From NCBI RefSeq assembly GCF_029867415.1, contig NW_026705401.1, positions 62,001 to 126,000 of the forward strand: a stretch of DNA of 64,000 nucleotides, given 5' to 3'. The DNA comes from Vicia villosa (lineage: Eukaryota > Streptophyta > Magnoliopsida > Fabales > Fabaceae). Positions 43,910 through 55,878 of the stretch are shown piece by piece (position 1 is the stretch's first letter; every line of letters starts with the position of its first letter). The notes under the pieces were generated by a model. It had not been told where the DNA came from. It saw only the letters and a program-made list of their open reading frames with translations, and made no database searches. The position numbers were made by a program, and so were the translations under genes.

Positions 43910-44811
43910 TGTAGATGTTTTTGATTGGCTGTATTTTTTGGTAAAACAAATAGTGTCTTTATCATGTCAAGACCGGTGTCATGACATGCATTGTTTTGAA
44001 GTTTTTTTTGTGCAGGCTTTTACCTGATGTCAAGACCGATGTCATGACATCCGAAGCTGCTGTGTTTTACTATGTTCGCGTTATGGTCTGTCAAGTATTT
44101 GCGCGCCTCTTTTGGAAACTTTGGATATTGTTTTGTTTCAGAACAACGTTATGCGATGGATCTTTGCCTTATGGAAATGGTTTTAATTAGGTTTAAAATT
44201 ATTATTGGATCCAAGGCCCAGCTGCTGCAAGGTTATATATATAGCAAATGAAGAAGCTGCTGGAGGGATGGTTTTTTAGGGTTTGCCGTCCAGAAGTTTG
44301 TGGTGTTGTTCGTCTGTGTATTAGATTTCTTGTAAGCCAAACAATCATCATGATGATTGTCTTGGTCTAGGTGTTTCTGTTTTGAGTTGTAAAAAGTACT
44401 CGAAGCTTTTAAGCAAGAGTACTATTGTACTTGATCAAAGCTTTTAAGCAAGATCAAGTTGTGTTTTTGAAGAGTGTCTTCTGTTGCTTTTCGTCTGTTA
44501 GTTTTTCATCACTGTTGTGATTGAGGGGGAGTGAGTAGGAACTCTGGTCTAGTTGTTTAGATTGAAGTTGCATTGGGTAGATATTAAGTGAGAGGCGTAA
44601 TATTGAGTTGTATTACCTTGAATTAATATTACTTATAGTGGACCTCCTCCCTGGCTTGGTAGCCCCCAGATGTAGGTGTGTTTGCACCGAACTGGGTTAA
44701 CAATTTTCCTGTGTTGTTTACTGTTTACTCTTTGTTCATTTGTTTGAAAACATTCAGATAATGATGTCGTGACATCCTGTAAGACATCGCGTGTCTGAGT
44801 CCAGAATTTCA
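43910..44811 (+). repeat. Copia 5' LTR (902 bp)
   Basis: TATA run TATATATATA at 44234-44243. Palindromic TGTCATGACA occurs twice before the TATA (about 43977 and 44044), and a related GATGTCGTGACATC lies near the end (about 44763). A perfect 20-bp palindrome lies at 44341-44360 and two stem-loops with nearly identical loops at 44395-44423 and 44429-44459, all downstream of the TATA and so probably in the RNA. It ends ATTTCA. Confidence 0.95.
44234..44243 (+). promoter_or_regulatory. Copia 5' LTR TATA box
   Basis: TATATATATA in an otherwise mixed-composition LTR; the second copy is at 50340-50349. The predicted RNA start is near 44270. Confidence 0.7.
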
Positions 44812-44812
44812 A

Positions 44813-44842
44813 TTGGCATCAGAGCAGGCACCCTGCCTGTTT
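44813..44842 (+). promoter_or_regulatory. Copia primer binding site and adjacent hairpin
   Basis: TTGGCATCAGAGCAGG begins two bases after the LTR and matches the initiator-Met tRNA site with one change (C for T). It runs into CAGGCACCCTGCCTG, a 6-bp stem with a 3-base loop, that could sequester part of the site or act in packaging. Confidence 0.8.
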
Positions 44843-44880
44843 TTACTGGGTGAGATCTAGGGAAGGTACTTTCTGGTTCG

Positions 44881-47800
44881 ATGGACAAAGAAGGTGGTGG
44901 ATTTATAATGAGACCACCCATTCTGGATGGTTCTAATTATGATTATTGGAAACCTCTCATGGTGGCTTTTCTGAAATCTGTGAATAGCAAAGCATGGAGA
45001 GCTGTGAACAAAGGATGGGAACATCCTGTTATTACTGATAAAGATGGCAACAAAACTCTTAAACCAGAGGAAGAGTGGGACAAAGATGAAGAGGCATTGG
45101 CGCTTGGCAACTCTAAAGCTCTAAATGCTTTATTCAATGGAATTGACAAAAATATATTCAGACTGGTGCACCAGTGTGAACTAGCCAAAGATGTCTGGGA
45201 TATCCTAAAGACTACTCATGAGGGCACCTCCAAAGTGAAGATGTCAAGACTTCAACTGCTAACTACAAAATTTGAAAATCTAAGGATGAGGGATGATGAA
45301 AGTATTAAGGATTTTCATATGAATTTACTCGATATTGCTAATACCTCAGGAGCTTTGGGAGAAAAAATGTCTGATGAAAAGTTGGTAAGGAAAATCCTTA
45401 GATCCCTACCTAAGAGATTTGATATGAAAGTTACAGCTATAGAAGAGGCACAGGACATCAGCAAAATGAAGGTAGAAGAGTTAATTGGATCTCTTCAAAC
45501 CTTTGAGATGGGAATCAGTGAAAATTCTGAAAAGAAGAACAAGAGCATAGCCTTTGTGTCCAACTCTCAAGAGGAAGTTGAGGAAAGTAGAGAAGAGAAT
45601 CTATCTGAATCTATAGCTATGCTTGGCAAACAATTCAACAAAATTATAAGAAGAATGGATCAGAAGCCAAGACCTAATGTCAAGAACATCTCATCTGACA
45701 TCAGTAGATCTTATGACTCTGGCAGAGGAGTTAAACCAGAAGAAAAGTACAACCACAACAAAGGGATTCAATGTCATGGATGTGAAGGGTATGGACATAT
45801 TAGAGCTGAATGCCCTACCTATCTCAAGAAACAAAAGAAAGGATTGTCAGTCTCCTGGTCTGATGAAGATTCAGAGAGTGAGTTTAAAGAAGAATCAGCC
45901 AAACATGTCACAGACCTTACTGGAATTTGCAATTCTAATGAAGATTCTAGGAAAGACGAGCTAACCTTTGAAGAACTGGCAGGTTCTTACAGAAAGCTGT
46001 GTATCAAATGTGCAGAAGTGTGTCAACAAGGTGAAAAGCAGAAGAAATACATAGCGCAGTTGGAGGCTGATAACAAAGAGCTTAATGAAACTATATCTGA
46101 ACTGAATGGTGAAACTATCCTGCTACAATCCAAACTTGATCAGATGTCAAAATCAGTAAAAATGTTGAACAGTAGCACGGATATGTTGGAGGAGATCTTG
46201 CAGGTTGGAAAAAGTTCAAGAGATATGTCTGGTATAGGTTTTGGTGGTGCAAAGAAATATGTCCAAGATAGTAGCAGAACTAAACCTGAAGCTGAGATGT
46301 TGAAGCCGATGTCTAGACATGTGACTCAACATCACGAGAAAGGTGAAATGAAGAGAAAGTTTCAAAGATGGAGATGTCATTTCTGTGGAAGATTTGGACA
46401 CATTAAGCCTTTTTGCTTCAGACTACATGGATATCCAGATCAAGCTCCTTCTTACAAGCCTAAGCAGATCATGCCCACCCAGAAGCAACAATGGAAACCT
46501 AAAAATATGGCCTTAATAGCCCATACATCTCTTAGAGTTTCAGCCAAAGAAGACTGGTATTTTGATAGTGGATGTTCCAGACACATGACTGGTCTCAAGA
46601 ATCTGCTTGTTGATATCAAAAGTCATTCTACTAGTTATGTAACCTTTGGTGATGGAGCTAAAGGAGAAATCAAAGGAGTTGGAAAATTAGACTGTTCAGG
46701 AGTGCCAAGTTTAGAAGGTGTTCTGTTGGTCAAGGGCCTGACAGCTAACCTCATAAGCATCAGTCAACTATGTGACCAAGGATACCAAGTCAACTTCACT
46801 AAAGCTGAGTGTGTGGTTACTAATAAAGAAAAGGAAGTAGTTATGAGGGGTGTCAGATCCAAAGATAACTGCTACTTGTGGGTGTCTCATGAATCCAGCT
46901 ACTTTTCTGTTTGTTCTAAAGAAGAAGAAGCAAAGCTGTGGCACCAAAAACTTGGTCACCTTCATCTAAGAGGTATGAAAAGAATTATTTCTCTGGAAGC
47001 TGTAAGAGGAATTCCTAAGCTACAAATTGATGAAGGAAAAATATGTGGTGAATGTCAGGTAGGAAAACAAACCAGGATGTCACATCCAAAGGTTAAACAT
47101 TTGACTACTTCCAGAGTTCTTGAACTTCTACATATGGACTTGATGGGACCAATGCAAATAGAAAGTCTTGGAGGAAAGAAATATGCTTATGTGGTTGTGG
47201 ATGACTACTCCAGGTACACTTGGGTAAACTTTATTAGAGAAAAGTCAGATGTGTTTGATGTTTTCAAGGACCTATGTCAAAGAATTCAAAGAGAAAAAGA
47301 AAATGGTGTTGTGAGAATTAGAAGTGATCATGGAAAGGAATTTGAGAATCAAAAGTTTGCTGAATTCTGCTCCTCTGAAGGAATACATCATGAATTCTCT
47401 TCCCCTATTACTCCACAGCAAAATGGGGTTGTTGAAAGAAAGAATAGAACTATTCAAGAATCAGCAAGAGCTATGATTCATGCTAAGAATCTTCCTATCT
47501 ACTTCTGGGCTGAAGCCATGAATACTGCTTGTTATGTACATAATAGAGTCACCTTAAGAAAAGGAACCTCTACCACCCTATATGAGATCTGGAAGGGAAG
47601 AAAACCCACTGTCAAATACTTCCATGTGTTTGGTAGTAAGTGTTACATTCTTACTGATAGAGATCACAGGAGGAAGATGGATCCCAAGAGTGATGAAGGA
47701 ATCTTTCTGGGCTACTCTACAAACAGCAGAGCCTATAGAGTATTCAACTCAAGAACCAAAACAATAATGGAATCCATAAATGTTGTGGTTGATGATGTTC

Positions 47801-49575
47801 ACAATCAAGCAGATGTCACAGAAGATGTCGGAACATTCTGGGATCTTACAGCAGAAGGATCTACAAGAGAAGATGATTGCAGTCCCACAATCACAGAGCC
47901 TGAGACTGAACCTCCTAACAAGAGTCCCTCTATAGGAATTCAGAAAGATCATCCTAAAGATCTTATTATAGGAGATCTCAACAGTGGAGTTGTTACAAGG
48001 TCAAGAGAAGTTGTCTCAAACTCTTGTTTTGTGTCAAAAATTGAACCTAAAAATGTCAAGGAAGCATTAACAGATGAGTTCTGGATTAATGCCATGCAGG
48101 AAGAATTAGGTCAGTTTGAAAGAAATGAAGTATGGGAGCTGGTACCAAGACCTAAAGGTACTAATGTCATTGGAACTAAATGGGTTTACAAAAACAACTC
48201 AGATGAACAGGGAACTGTTATCAGAAACAAAGCAAGGCTAGTTGCTCAAGGATACACCCAAGTTGAAGGAATTGACTTTGATGAAACCTTTGCCCCTGTT
48301 GCCAGACTTGAGTCAATTAGGCTATTGTTAGGAATTGCTTGTATTCTGAAATTCAAACTATACCAGATGGATGTGAAGAGTGCTTTCTTGAATGGATATT
48401 TGAATGAGGAAGTCTATGTAGAACAACCTAAAGGTTTTGCAGATCCAAACCACCCTGATCATGTATACAAATTAAGAAAAGCTCTTTACGGTCTGAAACA
48501 AGCCCCTAGAGCTTGGTATGAGAGACTAACTGAGTTTCTTACTAGCAATGGATACAGGAAAGGAGGGATAGATAAAACTCTTTTTGTTAAAGATGAAGGA
48601 GGGAAGATTCTGATAGCTCAAATCTATGTGGATGATATTGTATTTGGTGGGATGTCAGACAAGATGACTAGACATTTTGTTGATCAGATGCAATCTGAAT
48701 TTGAAATGAGTCTAGTTGGAGAATTAACCTATTTTCTTGGACTACAAGTCAAACAGATGGAAGACTCAATCTTTCTCTCTCAGAGCAAGTATGCTAGAAA
48801 TATTGTCAAAAAGTTTGGAATGGAAAATGCTTCTCACAAAAGGACACCAGCACCTACCCATTTGAAGCTGACCAAAGATGAAAAGGGAACCAGTGTTGAT
48901 CAAAGTTTATACAGAAGCATGATAGGAAGTCTGCTGTATCTTACAGCCAGTAGACCTGATATTGCCTTTGCTGTTGGGGTATGTGCCAGGTATCAAGCAG
49001 AACCCAAAACCAGCCATATCAATCAAGTCAAGAGGATCCTGAAATATGTGAATGGTACTTGTGAATATGGAATGCTCTACTCTCATGGGTGTGAACCCAT
49101 TCTCACGGGATATTGTGATGCAGACTGGGCAGGAAGTGCTGATGACAGAAAAAGTACTTCAGGAGGTTGTTTCTTCTTGGGTAATAATCTTATTTCATGG
49201 TTCAGCAAGAAACAAAACTGTGTATCTCTGTCCACTGCAGAGGCAGAATACATTGCAGCAGGAAGTAGTTGCTCTCAGCTTGTTTGGATGAAACAGATGT
49301 TATCAGAATACAATGTCACACAAGATGTCATGACATTATATTGTGACAATTTAAGTGCCATTAACATTTCAAAGAATCCTATTCAGCATAGCAGGACCAA
49401 GCACATTGATATTAGACATCATTACATTAGAGATCTTGTTGAAAATAAAACAATTGTCTTGGAACATGTTGCTACAAACCTTCAACTAGCTGATATTTTC
49501 ACGAAAGCCTTGGATGCAAATCAATTTGAAAATCTAAGAAGCAAACTAGGAATTTGTCTTTGTGAAGGATTATAG
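44881..49575 (+). CDS. gag-pol: Copia gag-pol polyprotein (1564 aa), intact
   Basis: ATG 44881 is the first in-frame start after the primer site; stop TAG 49573-49575. Domains in order: Gag (about 1-260, with [13 protein letters not shown] and a UBN2-like core); CCHC knuckle [14 protein letters not shown] (298-311); a coiled-coil-like stretch (about 370-440); second knuckle [14 protein letters not shown] (499-512); protease with [13 protein letters not shown] (Asp 562); pre-integrase LWHQKLGH (about 686); integrase catalytic Asp 753, Asp 816, Glu 852, matching D,D(35)E; RT with YVDDIVFG (1249-1256); RNase H with [11 protein letters not shown] (Asp 1413) and YCDNLSAI. All catalytic residues are present and there is no frameshift. 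It makes the particle, protease, integrase and RT for transposition. The protease-integrase-RT order defines Ty1/copia. A TAG-CAA-CTA stop context allows readthrough. Confidence 0.96.
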   Translation: MDKEGGGFIMRPPILDGSNYDYWKPLMVAFLKSVNSKAWRAVNKGWEHPVITDKDGNKTLKPEEEWDKDEEALALGNSKALNALFNGIDKNIFRLVHQCELAKDVWDILKTTHEGTSKVKMSRLQLLTTKFENLRMRDDESIKDFHMNLLDIANTSGALGEKMSDEKLVRKILRSLPKRFDMKVTAIEEAQDISKMKVEELIGSLQTFEMGISENSEKKNKSIAFVSNSQEEVEESREENLSESIAMLGKQFNKIIRRMDQKPRPNVKNISSDISRSYDSGRGVKPEEKYNHNKGIQCHGCEGYGHIRAECPTYLKKQKKGLSVSWSDEDSESEFKEESAKHVTDLTGICNSNEDSRKDELTFEELAGSYRKLCIKCAEVCQQGEKQKKYIAQLEADNKELNETISELNGETILLQSKLDQMSKSVKMLNSSTDMLEEILQVGKSSRDMSGIGFGGAKKYVQDSSRTKPEAEMLKPMSRHVTQHHEKGEMKRKFQRWRCHFCGRFGHIKPFCFRLHGYPDQAPSYKPKQIMPTQKQQWKPKNMALIAHTSLRVSAKEDWYFDSGCSRHMTGLKNLLVDIKSHSTSYVTFGDGAKGEIKGVGKLDCSGVPSLEGVLLVKGLTANLISISQLCDQGYQVNFTKAECVVTNKEKEVVMRGVRSKDNCYLWVSHESSYFSVCSKEEEAKLWHQKLGHLHLRGMKRIISLEAVRGIPKLQIDEGKICGECQVGKQTRMSHPKVKHLTTSRVLELLHMDLMGPMQIESLGGKKYAYVVVDDYSRYTWVNFIREKSDVFDVFKDLCQRIQREKENGVVRIRSDHGKEFENQKFAEFCSSEGIHHEFSSPITPQQNGVVERKNRTIQESARAMIHAKNLPIYFWAEAMNTACYVHNRVTLRKGTSTTLYEIWKGRKPTVKYFHVFGSKCYILTDRDHRRKMDPKSDEGIFLGYSTNSRAYRVFNSRTKTIMESINVVVDDVHNQADVTEDVGTFWDLTAEGSTREDDCSPTITEPETEPPNKSPSIGIQKDHPKDLIIGDLNSGVVTRSREVVSNSCFVSKIEPKNVKEALTDEFWINAMQEELGQFERNEVWELVPRPKGTNVIGTKWVYKNNSDEQGTVIRNKARLVAQGYTQVEGIDFDETFAPVARLESIRLLLGIACILKFKLYQMDVKSAFLNGYLNEEVYVEQPKGFADPNHPDHVYKLRKALYGLKQAPRAWYERLTEFLTSNGYRKGGIDKTLFVKDEGGKILIAQIYVDDIVFGGMSDKMTRHFVDQMQSEFEMSLVGELTYFLGLQVKQMEDSIFLSQSKYARNIVKKFGMENASHKRTPAPTHLKLTKDEKGTSVDQSLYRSMIGSLLYLTASRPDIAFAVGVCARYQAEPKTSHINQVKRILKYVNGTCEYGMLYSHGCEPILTGYCDADWAGSADDRKSTSGGCFFLGNNLISWFSKKQNCVSLSTAEAEYIAAGSSCSQLVWMKQMLSEYNVTQDVMTLYCDNLSAINISKNPIQHSRTKHIDIRHHYIRDLVENKTIVLEHVATNLQLADIFTKALDANQFENLRSKLGICLCEGL

Positions 49576-49752
49576 CAACTAATTGGGTATGGGATCAGCA
49601 CTATTTCCTTCTTGACTGTCAAGGATACTCTGCTGATGGTGGTAATCATCATTCTGTTGGTGGTGATGGCTGAGGAGGGTGAGGATGCTGATGCTCGGAC
49701 TAGTAGCTTCAATGATGTGGAGATGAGTAAGGATAATGATTCTAAAGTGTAA
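49576..49752 (+). CDS. Possible readthrough extension (58 codons) with a membrane-anchor-like segment
   Basis: In frame with gag-pol directly after its TAG. The six bases after the stop, CAACTA, match the CARYYA readthrough consensus. Soybean SIRE1 is known to express its envelope-like protein by suppressing a pol stop codon. Here the extension is 58 codons to TAA 49750-49752, with a strongly hydrophobic run (TLLMVVIIILLVVMA, about codons 18-32) and an acidic, Ser/Asp-rich tail. It is far shorter than the several-hundred-residue envelope-like frames of SIRE elements, so it may be a deletion remnant. Alternatively it is an unused frame, since the hydrophobic run lies in simple GTGGT-like sequence. 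An internal ATG at 49636 would give only 38 residues. Confidence 0.4.
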   Translation, partial: QLIGYGISTISFLTVKDTLLMVVIIILLVVMAEEGEDADARTSSFNDVEMSKDNDSKV

Positions 49753-50000
49753 ATCTTCACCTGTTGTTTGGCTTCTTTTGTGGCTAGAAAGGGGGAGAAG
49801 TGATAGATGATGATGATTTGGGTTGATGATTTGGTTGTTGATTTGGTTGCTGTTTTTCTGTTTGGTTCCTTGTTTGTACTATGAGCAAGATGTTGTTGGC
49901 TAACAGAATTTATTCTGTTTTTGGATCCTTGCTTCTATTGGCTGCTGCGTGTACTCTGATCTCTGATGGTATCATCTATTATTGTTTTAGCCAAAAATTC
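49753..50000 (+). other. Copia 3' untranslated region
   Basis: No coding signal. It contains a second purine tract, AGAAAGGGGGAGAAG (49786-49800), about 200 bp upstream of the terminal one. Confidence 0.6.
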
Positions 50001-50015
50001 GCCAAAGGGGGAGTT
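50001..50015 (+). promoter_or_regulatory. Copia polypurine tract
   Basis: GCCAAAGGGGGAGTT directly before the 3' LTR (TGTAGATG at 50016). Confidence 0.85.
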
Positions 50016-50917
50016 TGTAGATGTTTTTGATTGGCTGTATTTTTTGGTAAAACAAATAGTGTCTTTATCATGTCAAGACCGGTGTCATGACATGCATTGT
50101 TTTGAAGTTTTTTTTGTGCAGGCTTTTACCTGATGTCAAGACCGATGTCATGACATCCGAAGCTGCTGTGTTTTACTATGTTCGCGTTATGGTCTGTCAA
50201 GTATTTGCGCGCCTCTTTTGGAAACTTTGGATATTGTTTTTTTTCAGAACAACGTTATGCGATGGATCTTTGCCTTATGGAAATGGTTTTAATTAGGTTT
50301 AAAATTATTATTGGATCCAAGGCCCAGCTGCTGCAAGGTTATATATATAGCAAATGAAGAAGCTGCTGGAGGGATGGTTTTTTAGGGTTTGCCGTCCAGA
50401 AGTTTGTGGTGTTGTTCGTCTGTGTATTAGATTTCTTGTAAGCCAAACAATCATCATGATGATTGTCTTGGTCTAGGTGTTTCTGTTTGGAGTTGTAAAA
50501 AGTACTCGAAGCTTTTAAGCAAGAGTACTATTGTACTTGATCAAAGCTTTTAAGCAAGATCAAGTTGTGTTTTTGAAGAGTGTCTTCTGTTGCTTTTCGT
50601 CTGTTAGTTTTTCATCACTGCTGTGATTGAGGGGGAGTGAGTAGGAACTCTGGTCTAGTTGTTTAGATTGAAGTTGCATTGGGTAGATATTAAGTGAGAG
50701 GCGTAATATTGAGTTGTATTACCTTGAATTAATATTACTTATAGTGGACTTCCTCCCTGGCTTGGTAGCCCCCAGATGTAGGTGTGTTTGCACCGAACTG
50801 GGTTAACAATTTTCCTGTGTTGTTTACTGTTTACTCTTTGTTCATTTGTTTGAAAACATTCAGATAATGATGTCGTGACATCCTGTAAGACATCGCGTGT
50901 CTGAGTCCAAAATTTCA
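50016..50917 (+). repeat. Copia 3' LTR (902 bp)
   Basis: Same length as the 5' LTR. Visible differences: TTTTTTTTC for TTTTGTTTC near 50240, GTTTGGAG for GTTTTGAG near 50488, CACTGCTG for CACTGTTG near 50618, GACTTCCT for GACCTCCT near 50748, and CCAAAAT for CCAGAAT near 50910. All hairpins are conserved. Confidence 0.95.
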
Positions 50918-50987
50918 TATTACTTTTGATTCTTTGATTTATTTGACATTGTTTGAGGACAAACAAAGTTTCAGGTTGGGGAGAGTT

Positions 50988-52405
50988 TGATAAGTGCCAA
51001 AATGTACTTATTTTGTGTATGTAAATAGTGGCACTTATCGATACTTTTGTTAATACCGTTTGAATAATTCCCCGTTTTGTGTATAAATACGTATACTTTG
51101 TGAATAGTTGTATTTTCATATATTTTTATACCATTTGATAGTTTTTCCTTTGTTTTTATAGGTATTCATGCTTATTGGAGCCTTGAGGAATAAAGTGTCA
51201 AAGACACGGCTTCGATTTCGCAATTTTGGTGAAAGCCCGCTTAGCCACCGTCAAGCGGACTTCCAAAGACTCAAAATAAGGATGACCAAAATCATCATTT
51301 TGGGTTCCATTCATTCATTATTGGATAGAGCATTGAATAAACTTTCCAACGCTTCGAACCGGGCGCAATTCGTGAGTTACGGTTCTCGAGTTATGGCGAA
51401 AACAAAATCTGATTTTTAGCAGACTCCGCTAAGCGGAGGGGGTCCGCTGAGCGGAGCTCCGGCGGAGCAAATCAGAGTCTGGATGCAATTTTGAGTCCGC
51501 TGAGCGGAGGGGGTCCGCTAAGCGGACCTGCTAAGATAGCAGCTCGTTAAAAGGGGCCAAAATCACATTTTTAGGTGATGGGTTGGGTATTTTTGAGTCC
51601 CAACACCATCAACTTCATTCTTAGATCAAAATTAGCTTAGAAAACAACTTCGGAGGTTGCATAAGGATGATCGGGGGTGGATTGAGCGTCGAACGGAGCT
51701 GACAAACCGGGAGATTTTCGGTTCATTTCTCTTCTTCTTTGTGTATTTCTCTTTGGTTGGGTTTGTTTGTATATTTACTTGAATCTTATGTATATTTACC
51801 GATTATAATGTTATATTTAACTTGCTTTACGAATCTGTGTTGATGTTATCCTGGAATTTTGCTCTATGCTGGGGATTTGGGGTGCTTTAGAGATAAACTT
51901 CTTGAATCCATATCTAGGATGATTATCTGTTAGTTTTTGAACTCTAGAGATGGATTTAGAGCTAGCATTCACTGTGGGTATCTGTACTTAATGCTTTCGT
52001 GTTTGAGCGGCGCGCGAGAGATCGCCGACACGAGAATACGAATGTTCTCGCGACTTCGCGTTAGAGATAACCTTAGTTGTGAGATGATCTCGTTTGTGCT
52101 CCAGAGATGGACGCTTATGTGAGAGATACGTGATGACATGGATGAGTATCGTAGGTTGAGTATAACGGGTTGGTAAGTGTATGTTTGTGAAGAGTGAATA
52201 TATTTACATTCCTGATAAGTTATTTCTCTTCTAAGAATGTGTTCATTCTTTTCCTGTCTATATCTTTGTTTACTTTTTGCTCATTCAAACTCAAGCTCGA
52301 AACCGTAGAAACTGTTGAATGGCATATCTCCATCTCTGTGGACAATAATTCCCGAATCAATATTTCCAAATCTTTTTTGTTGCTTGCCCTATACTGCATT
52401 CAACA
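50988..52405 (+). repeat. D LTR 3 (1418 bp)
   Basis: Complete. It shares CGACACGAG and the 1-bp insertion with LTRs 2 and 4, and GGAATTTTGCTC with LTR 4 (GGATTTTTGCTC in LTRs 1, 2 and 5). Confidence 0.92.
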
Positions 52406-54460
52406 AAATGGCGCCGTTGCCGGGGATGGTTGTGATTGCATCGCAATAGTTTATATGGTCTTTAGCTTTGTATATATCGTATATATTGTATAGTTTCACT
52501 TGTATATTTTCACTTGTATATGTTTACTTGTTTACATTCACAAATTTTTCCTTTTTGTATGATAATAGTTGTTTGTGTTCCATACTTGTGCATATGTGTT
52601 GGTTTGTGTACATAATTGTATACTTACGTTTTCTTTTATGTTTGTATAATTGTTGTATATATTTGTACCCATAACGTTTGTTGAGTGCTTTGGTTAGGAC
52701 ACTTTCTTTAGGCTTGTGCGGTGAGACGTCACCATGGCATGACAAGAGGAAGCTACTTTCCGAACACCGAAACAATAAAGGCGTCGAGCTAACGACGTAA
52801 AACAAGCGCTTGTTGGGAGGCACCCCAACGGTTGTAAAGTCTTGTTTATTTTTATGTTTAAGAGGAATTTAGGTGAAGTGGTGAGTGATTGGAACAACAG
52901 ATCCTGTTCTGATTTTTCTAGTTTCTGCTATGTCCGCTAAGCGGAGCAGAGCTCGCTAAGCGAGCATAGCAGAATTTTGTTTTTCTGCTCTGTACCAGTG
53001 GGGTTCCCATCCCACTTGTTTCACTCTTTTTTTCCCACTTTCACCAAGGCTATTTAGTAGTAGATACTAGTTTTATTTTTCTAATTCTTTTATTGGTTGT
53101 TTGTACTCAAATTTTGTTCGGTGATTCGAAGATTTTTGAGGTGATTTTCTAAAGCTTGAGTGTTTCAACTTGCGGATGTATGGTAGAATATTTTTTTTGA
53201 AGTTGTATCATTCAAGGTACTCATTTATCGCTTTCTATAGCATAACATGTTTAGGAAACTTTTCATTTGTACAATTACCATACGATTCATTCTTTTGCCT
53301 TACTTGCTTGTTGATTGAATCACTTTAGTTCCCAAACCATAAATGTGAGGAAGCTTTCCATTGTTTACGTATGCTGGAGGCCACAATCTTTGTTTTAACT
53401 GGATTTTATTATGCTTAATCTTTTGTTTATGTTGATTTTATGAAAGCATGAAAAGGATCAAGGCATTTTGATTCATTTTGAGCACAACCACCATAACCAA
53501 ATAGTCAATTCACCTTGTGAGTGTGTGATCATTTATAACCCTTTTGAGCCTTTTGGTCAATGTCCATGTTGTATTTGCTAAATGCTTATCTTTGAGTGTT
53601 TAGTTCTCATTTTTGCATGGATGATTGATTCTTTGTTTTCTTGAACCCTCAACCATGATTTTTGGTATGAATTTTTACCTTGCCTTAGAAAGTATGGAGT
53701 ATTCATATGATGGTGTGGTTGAATTCAAGTTGGGGAGAGAAATGGTTGCTACTTATTTGGTTGTTGCTATGAGGTTGAAAAGAAAGAAAAAAGAAAAAAA
53801 ATGTGAAAAAGAAAGAAAAGAAAAAGAAAGAAAAAAATGTGAAAAAGTTTTGAAAAACAAAAAGAAAAAAGAAGCGAATAATTATAAGTATGGTGTTTTG
53901 GTTGTGACAACTTGGAATAAGGAAGAAGTTTAATCGAGATTTTGTTGTTTGAATCTTTGGTGGATTCATCACTCCCTTAGGTTTAGGCAAGTTTTTGTTT
54001 CGATTAGCCTTAGGATATATTCCTTGTTTGTTAACCAAGCCACATTACAACCTTGAAAAGTCCTTGTGATTCTTGCTTTTGTATCTTCAATGTGATTTTT
54101 AGATGAGTGCATAATTTAATCTTTTGTTTGCAAGATTGTTGGATGAGTGTTAAAATTCCTTTACCTTTGTGTGTTCTTCATCCATTGATGAATTTTTACT
54201 AGGTGTGATTCATGATGTAAGCATGTATTGTGTTAGAATGTTTTGTATGCTTTTTGTGCTTAGGATTCGTTTCGTTTACATGTTGTCGTTGTAGGATACT
54301 GGTAAGTATTTACTTTGTTTATACGTTTTTGTATTAAGCCATACATTTGTTTTTGGTTTTTAAAACTTGTTGATTCACAATTCTTTGGTTTATTACTTTT
54401 GATTCTTTGATTTATTTGACATTGTTTGAGGACAAACAAAGTTTCAGGTTGGGGAGAGTT
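52406..54460 (+). repeat. D internal region 3, non-coding
   Basis: Primer site at 52409-52426, polypurine tract at 54447-54460. It shares GAGGAAGCTACTTTCC (about 52747) with region 4, against GAGAAAGCTAC in regions 1 and 2. Confidence 0.88.
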
Positions 54461-55878
54461 TGATAAGTGCCAAAATGTACTTATTTTGTGTATGTAAATA
54501 GTGGCACTTATCGATACTTTTGTTAATACCATTTGAATAATTCCCCGTTTTGTGTATAAATACGTATACTTTGTGAATAGTTGTATTTTCATATATTTTT
54601 ATACCATTTGATTGTTTTTCCTTTGTTTTTATAGGTATTCATGCTTATTGGAGCCTTGAGGAATAAAGTGTCAAAGACACGGCTTCGATTTCGCAATTTT
54701 GGTGAAAGCCCGCTTAGCCACCGTCAAGCGGACTTCCAAAGACTCAAAATAAGGATGACCAAAATCATCATTTTGGGTTCCATTCATTCATTATTGGATA
54801 GAGCATTGAATAAGCTTTCCAACGTTTCGAACCGGGCGCAATTCGTGAGTTACGGTTCTCGAGTTATGGCGAAAACAAAATCTGATTTTTAGCAGACTCC
54901 GCTAAGCGGAGGGGGTCCGCTGAGCGGAGCTCCGGCGGAGCAAATCAGAGTCTGGATGCAATTTTGAGTCCGCTGAGCGGAGGGGGTCCACTAAGCGGAC
55001 CTGCTAAGATAGCAGCTCGTTAAAAGGGGCCAAAATCACATTTTTAGGTGATGGGTTGGGTATTTTTGAGTCCCAACACCATCAACTTCATTCTTAGATC
55101 AAAATTAGCTTAGAAAACAACTTCGGAGGTTGCATAAGGATGATCGGGGGTGGATTGAGCGTCGAACGGAGCTGACAAACCGGGAGATTTTCGGTTCATT
55201 TCTCTTCTTCTTTGTGTATTTCTCTTTGGTTGGGTTTGTTTGTATATTTACTTGAATCTTATGTATATTTACCGATTATAATGCTATATTTAACTTGCTT
55301 TACGAATCTGTGTTGATGTTATCCTGGAATTTTGCTCTATGCTGGGGATTTGGGGTGCTTTAGAGATAAACTTCTTGAATCCTTATCTAGGATGATTATC
55401 TGTTAGTTTCTGAACTCTAGAGATGGATTTAGAGCTAGCATTCACTGTGGGTATCTGTACTTAATGCTTTCGTGTTTGAGCGTCGCGCGAGAGATCGCCG
55501 ACACGAGAATACGAATGTTCTCGCGACTTCGCGTTAGAGATAACCTTAGTTGTGAGATGATCTCGTTTGTGCTCCAGAGATGGACGCTTATGTGAGAGAT
55601 ACGTGATGACATGGATGAGTATCGTAGGTTGAGTATAACGGGTTGGTAAGTGTATGTTTGTGAAGAGTGAATATATTTACATTCCTGATAAGTTATTTCT
55701 CTTCTAAGAATGTGTCCATTCTTTTCCTATCTATATCTTTGTTTACTTTTTGCTCATTCAAACTCAAGCTCGAAACCGTAGAAACTGTTGAATGGCATAT
55801 CTCCATCTCTGTGGACAATAATTCCCGAATCAATATTTCCAAATCTTTTTTGTTGCTTGCCCTATACTGCATTCAACA
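54461..55878 (+). repeat. D LTR 4 (1418 bp)
   Basis: Complete. Markers are as in LTRs 2 and 3; private changes include GAGCGTCGCGCG near 55479. Confidence 0.92.

Larger units (their letters stand above)
43910..50917 (+). mobile_element. Ty1/copia retrotransposon, probable SIRE/Maximus lineage, intact and young
   Basis: A 7008-bp element with two 902-bp LTRs (TGTAGATG...ATTTCA), a 5-bp duplication TATTA, an iMet-type primer site, one intact 1564-codon gag-pol frame and polypurine tract CCAAAGGGGGAGTT. By eye the LTRs differ at about five positions (about 99.4% identity). Long copia LTRs, an uninterrupted gag-pol frame, two zinc knuckles and a leaky-looking stop followed by more in-frame sequence all fit SIRE/Maximus. 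It is the youngest insertion in the window and could be transposition-competent. Confidence 0.93.
41919..50987 (+). repeat. D internal region 2, interrupted by the copia element
   Basis: Primer site at 41922-41939. Same layout as region 1. Copia is inserted at TATTA (43905-43909, repeated 50918-50922). Polypurine tract GGTTGGGGAGAGTT at 50974-50987. Private changes include TATGTAGCATTC near 43207. Confidence 0.9.

Noticed and set aside
49576..50000. A full envelope-like gene downstream of copia pol
   Set aside because: Only a 58-codon in-frame extension exists before a TAA; the rest of the 3' region has no long frame. The short extension is reported instead.
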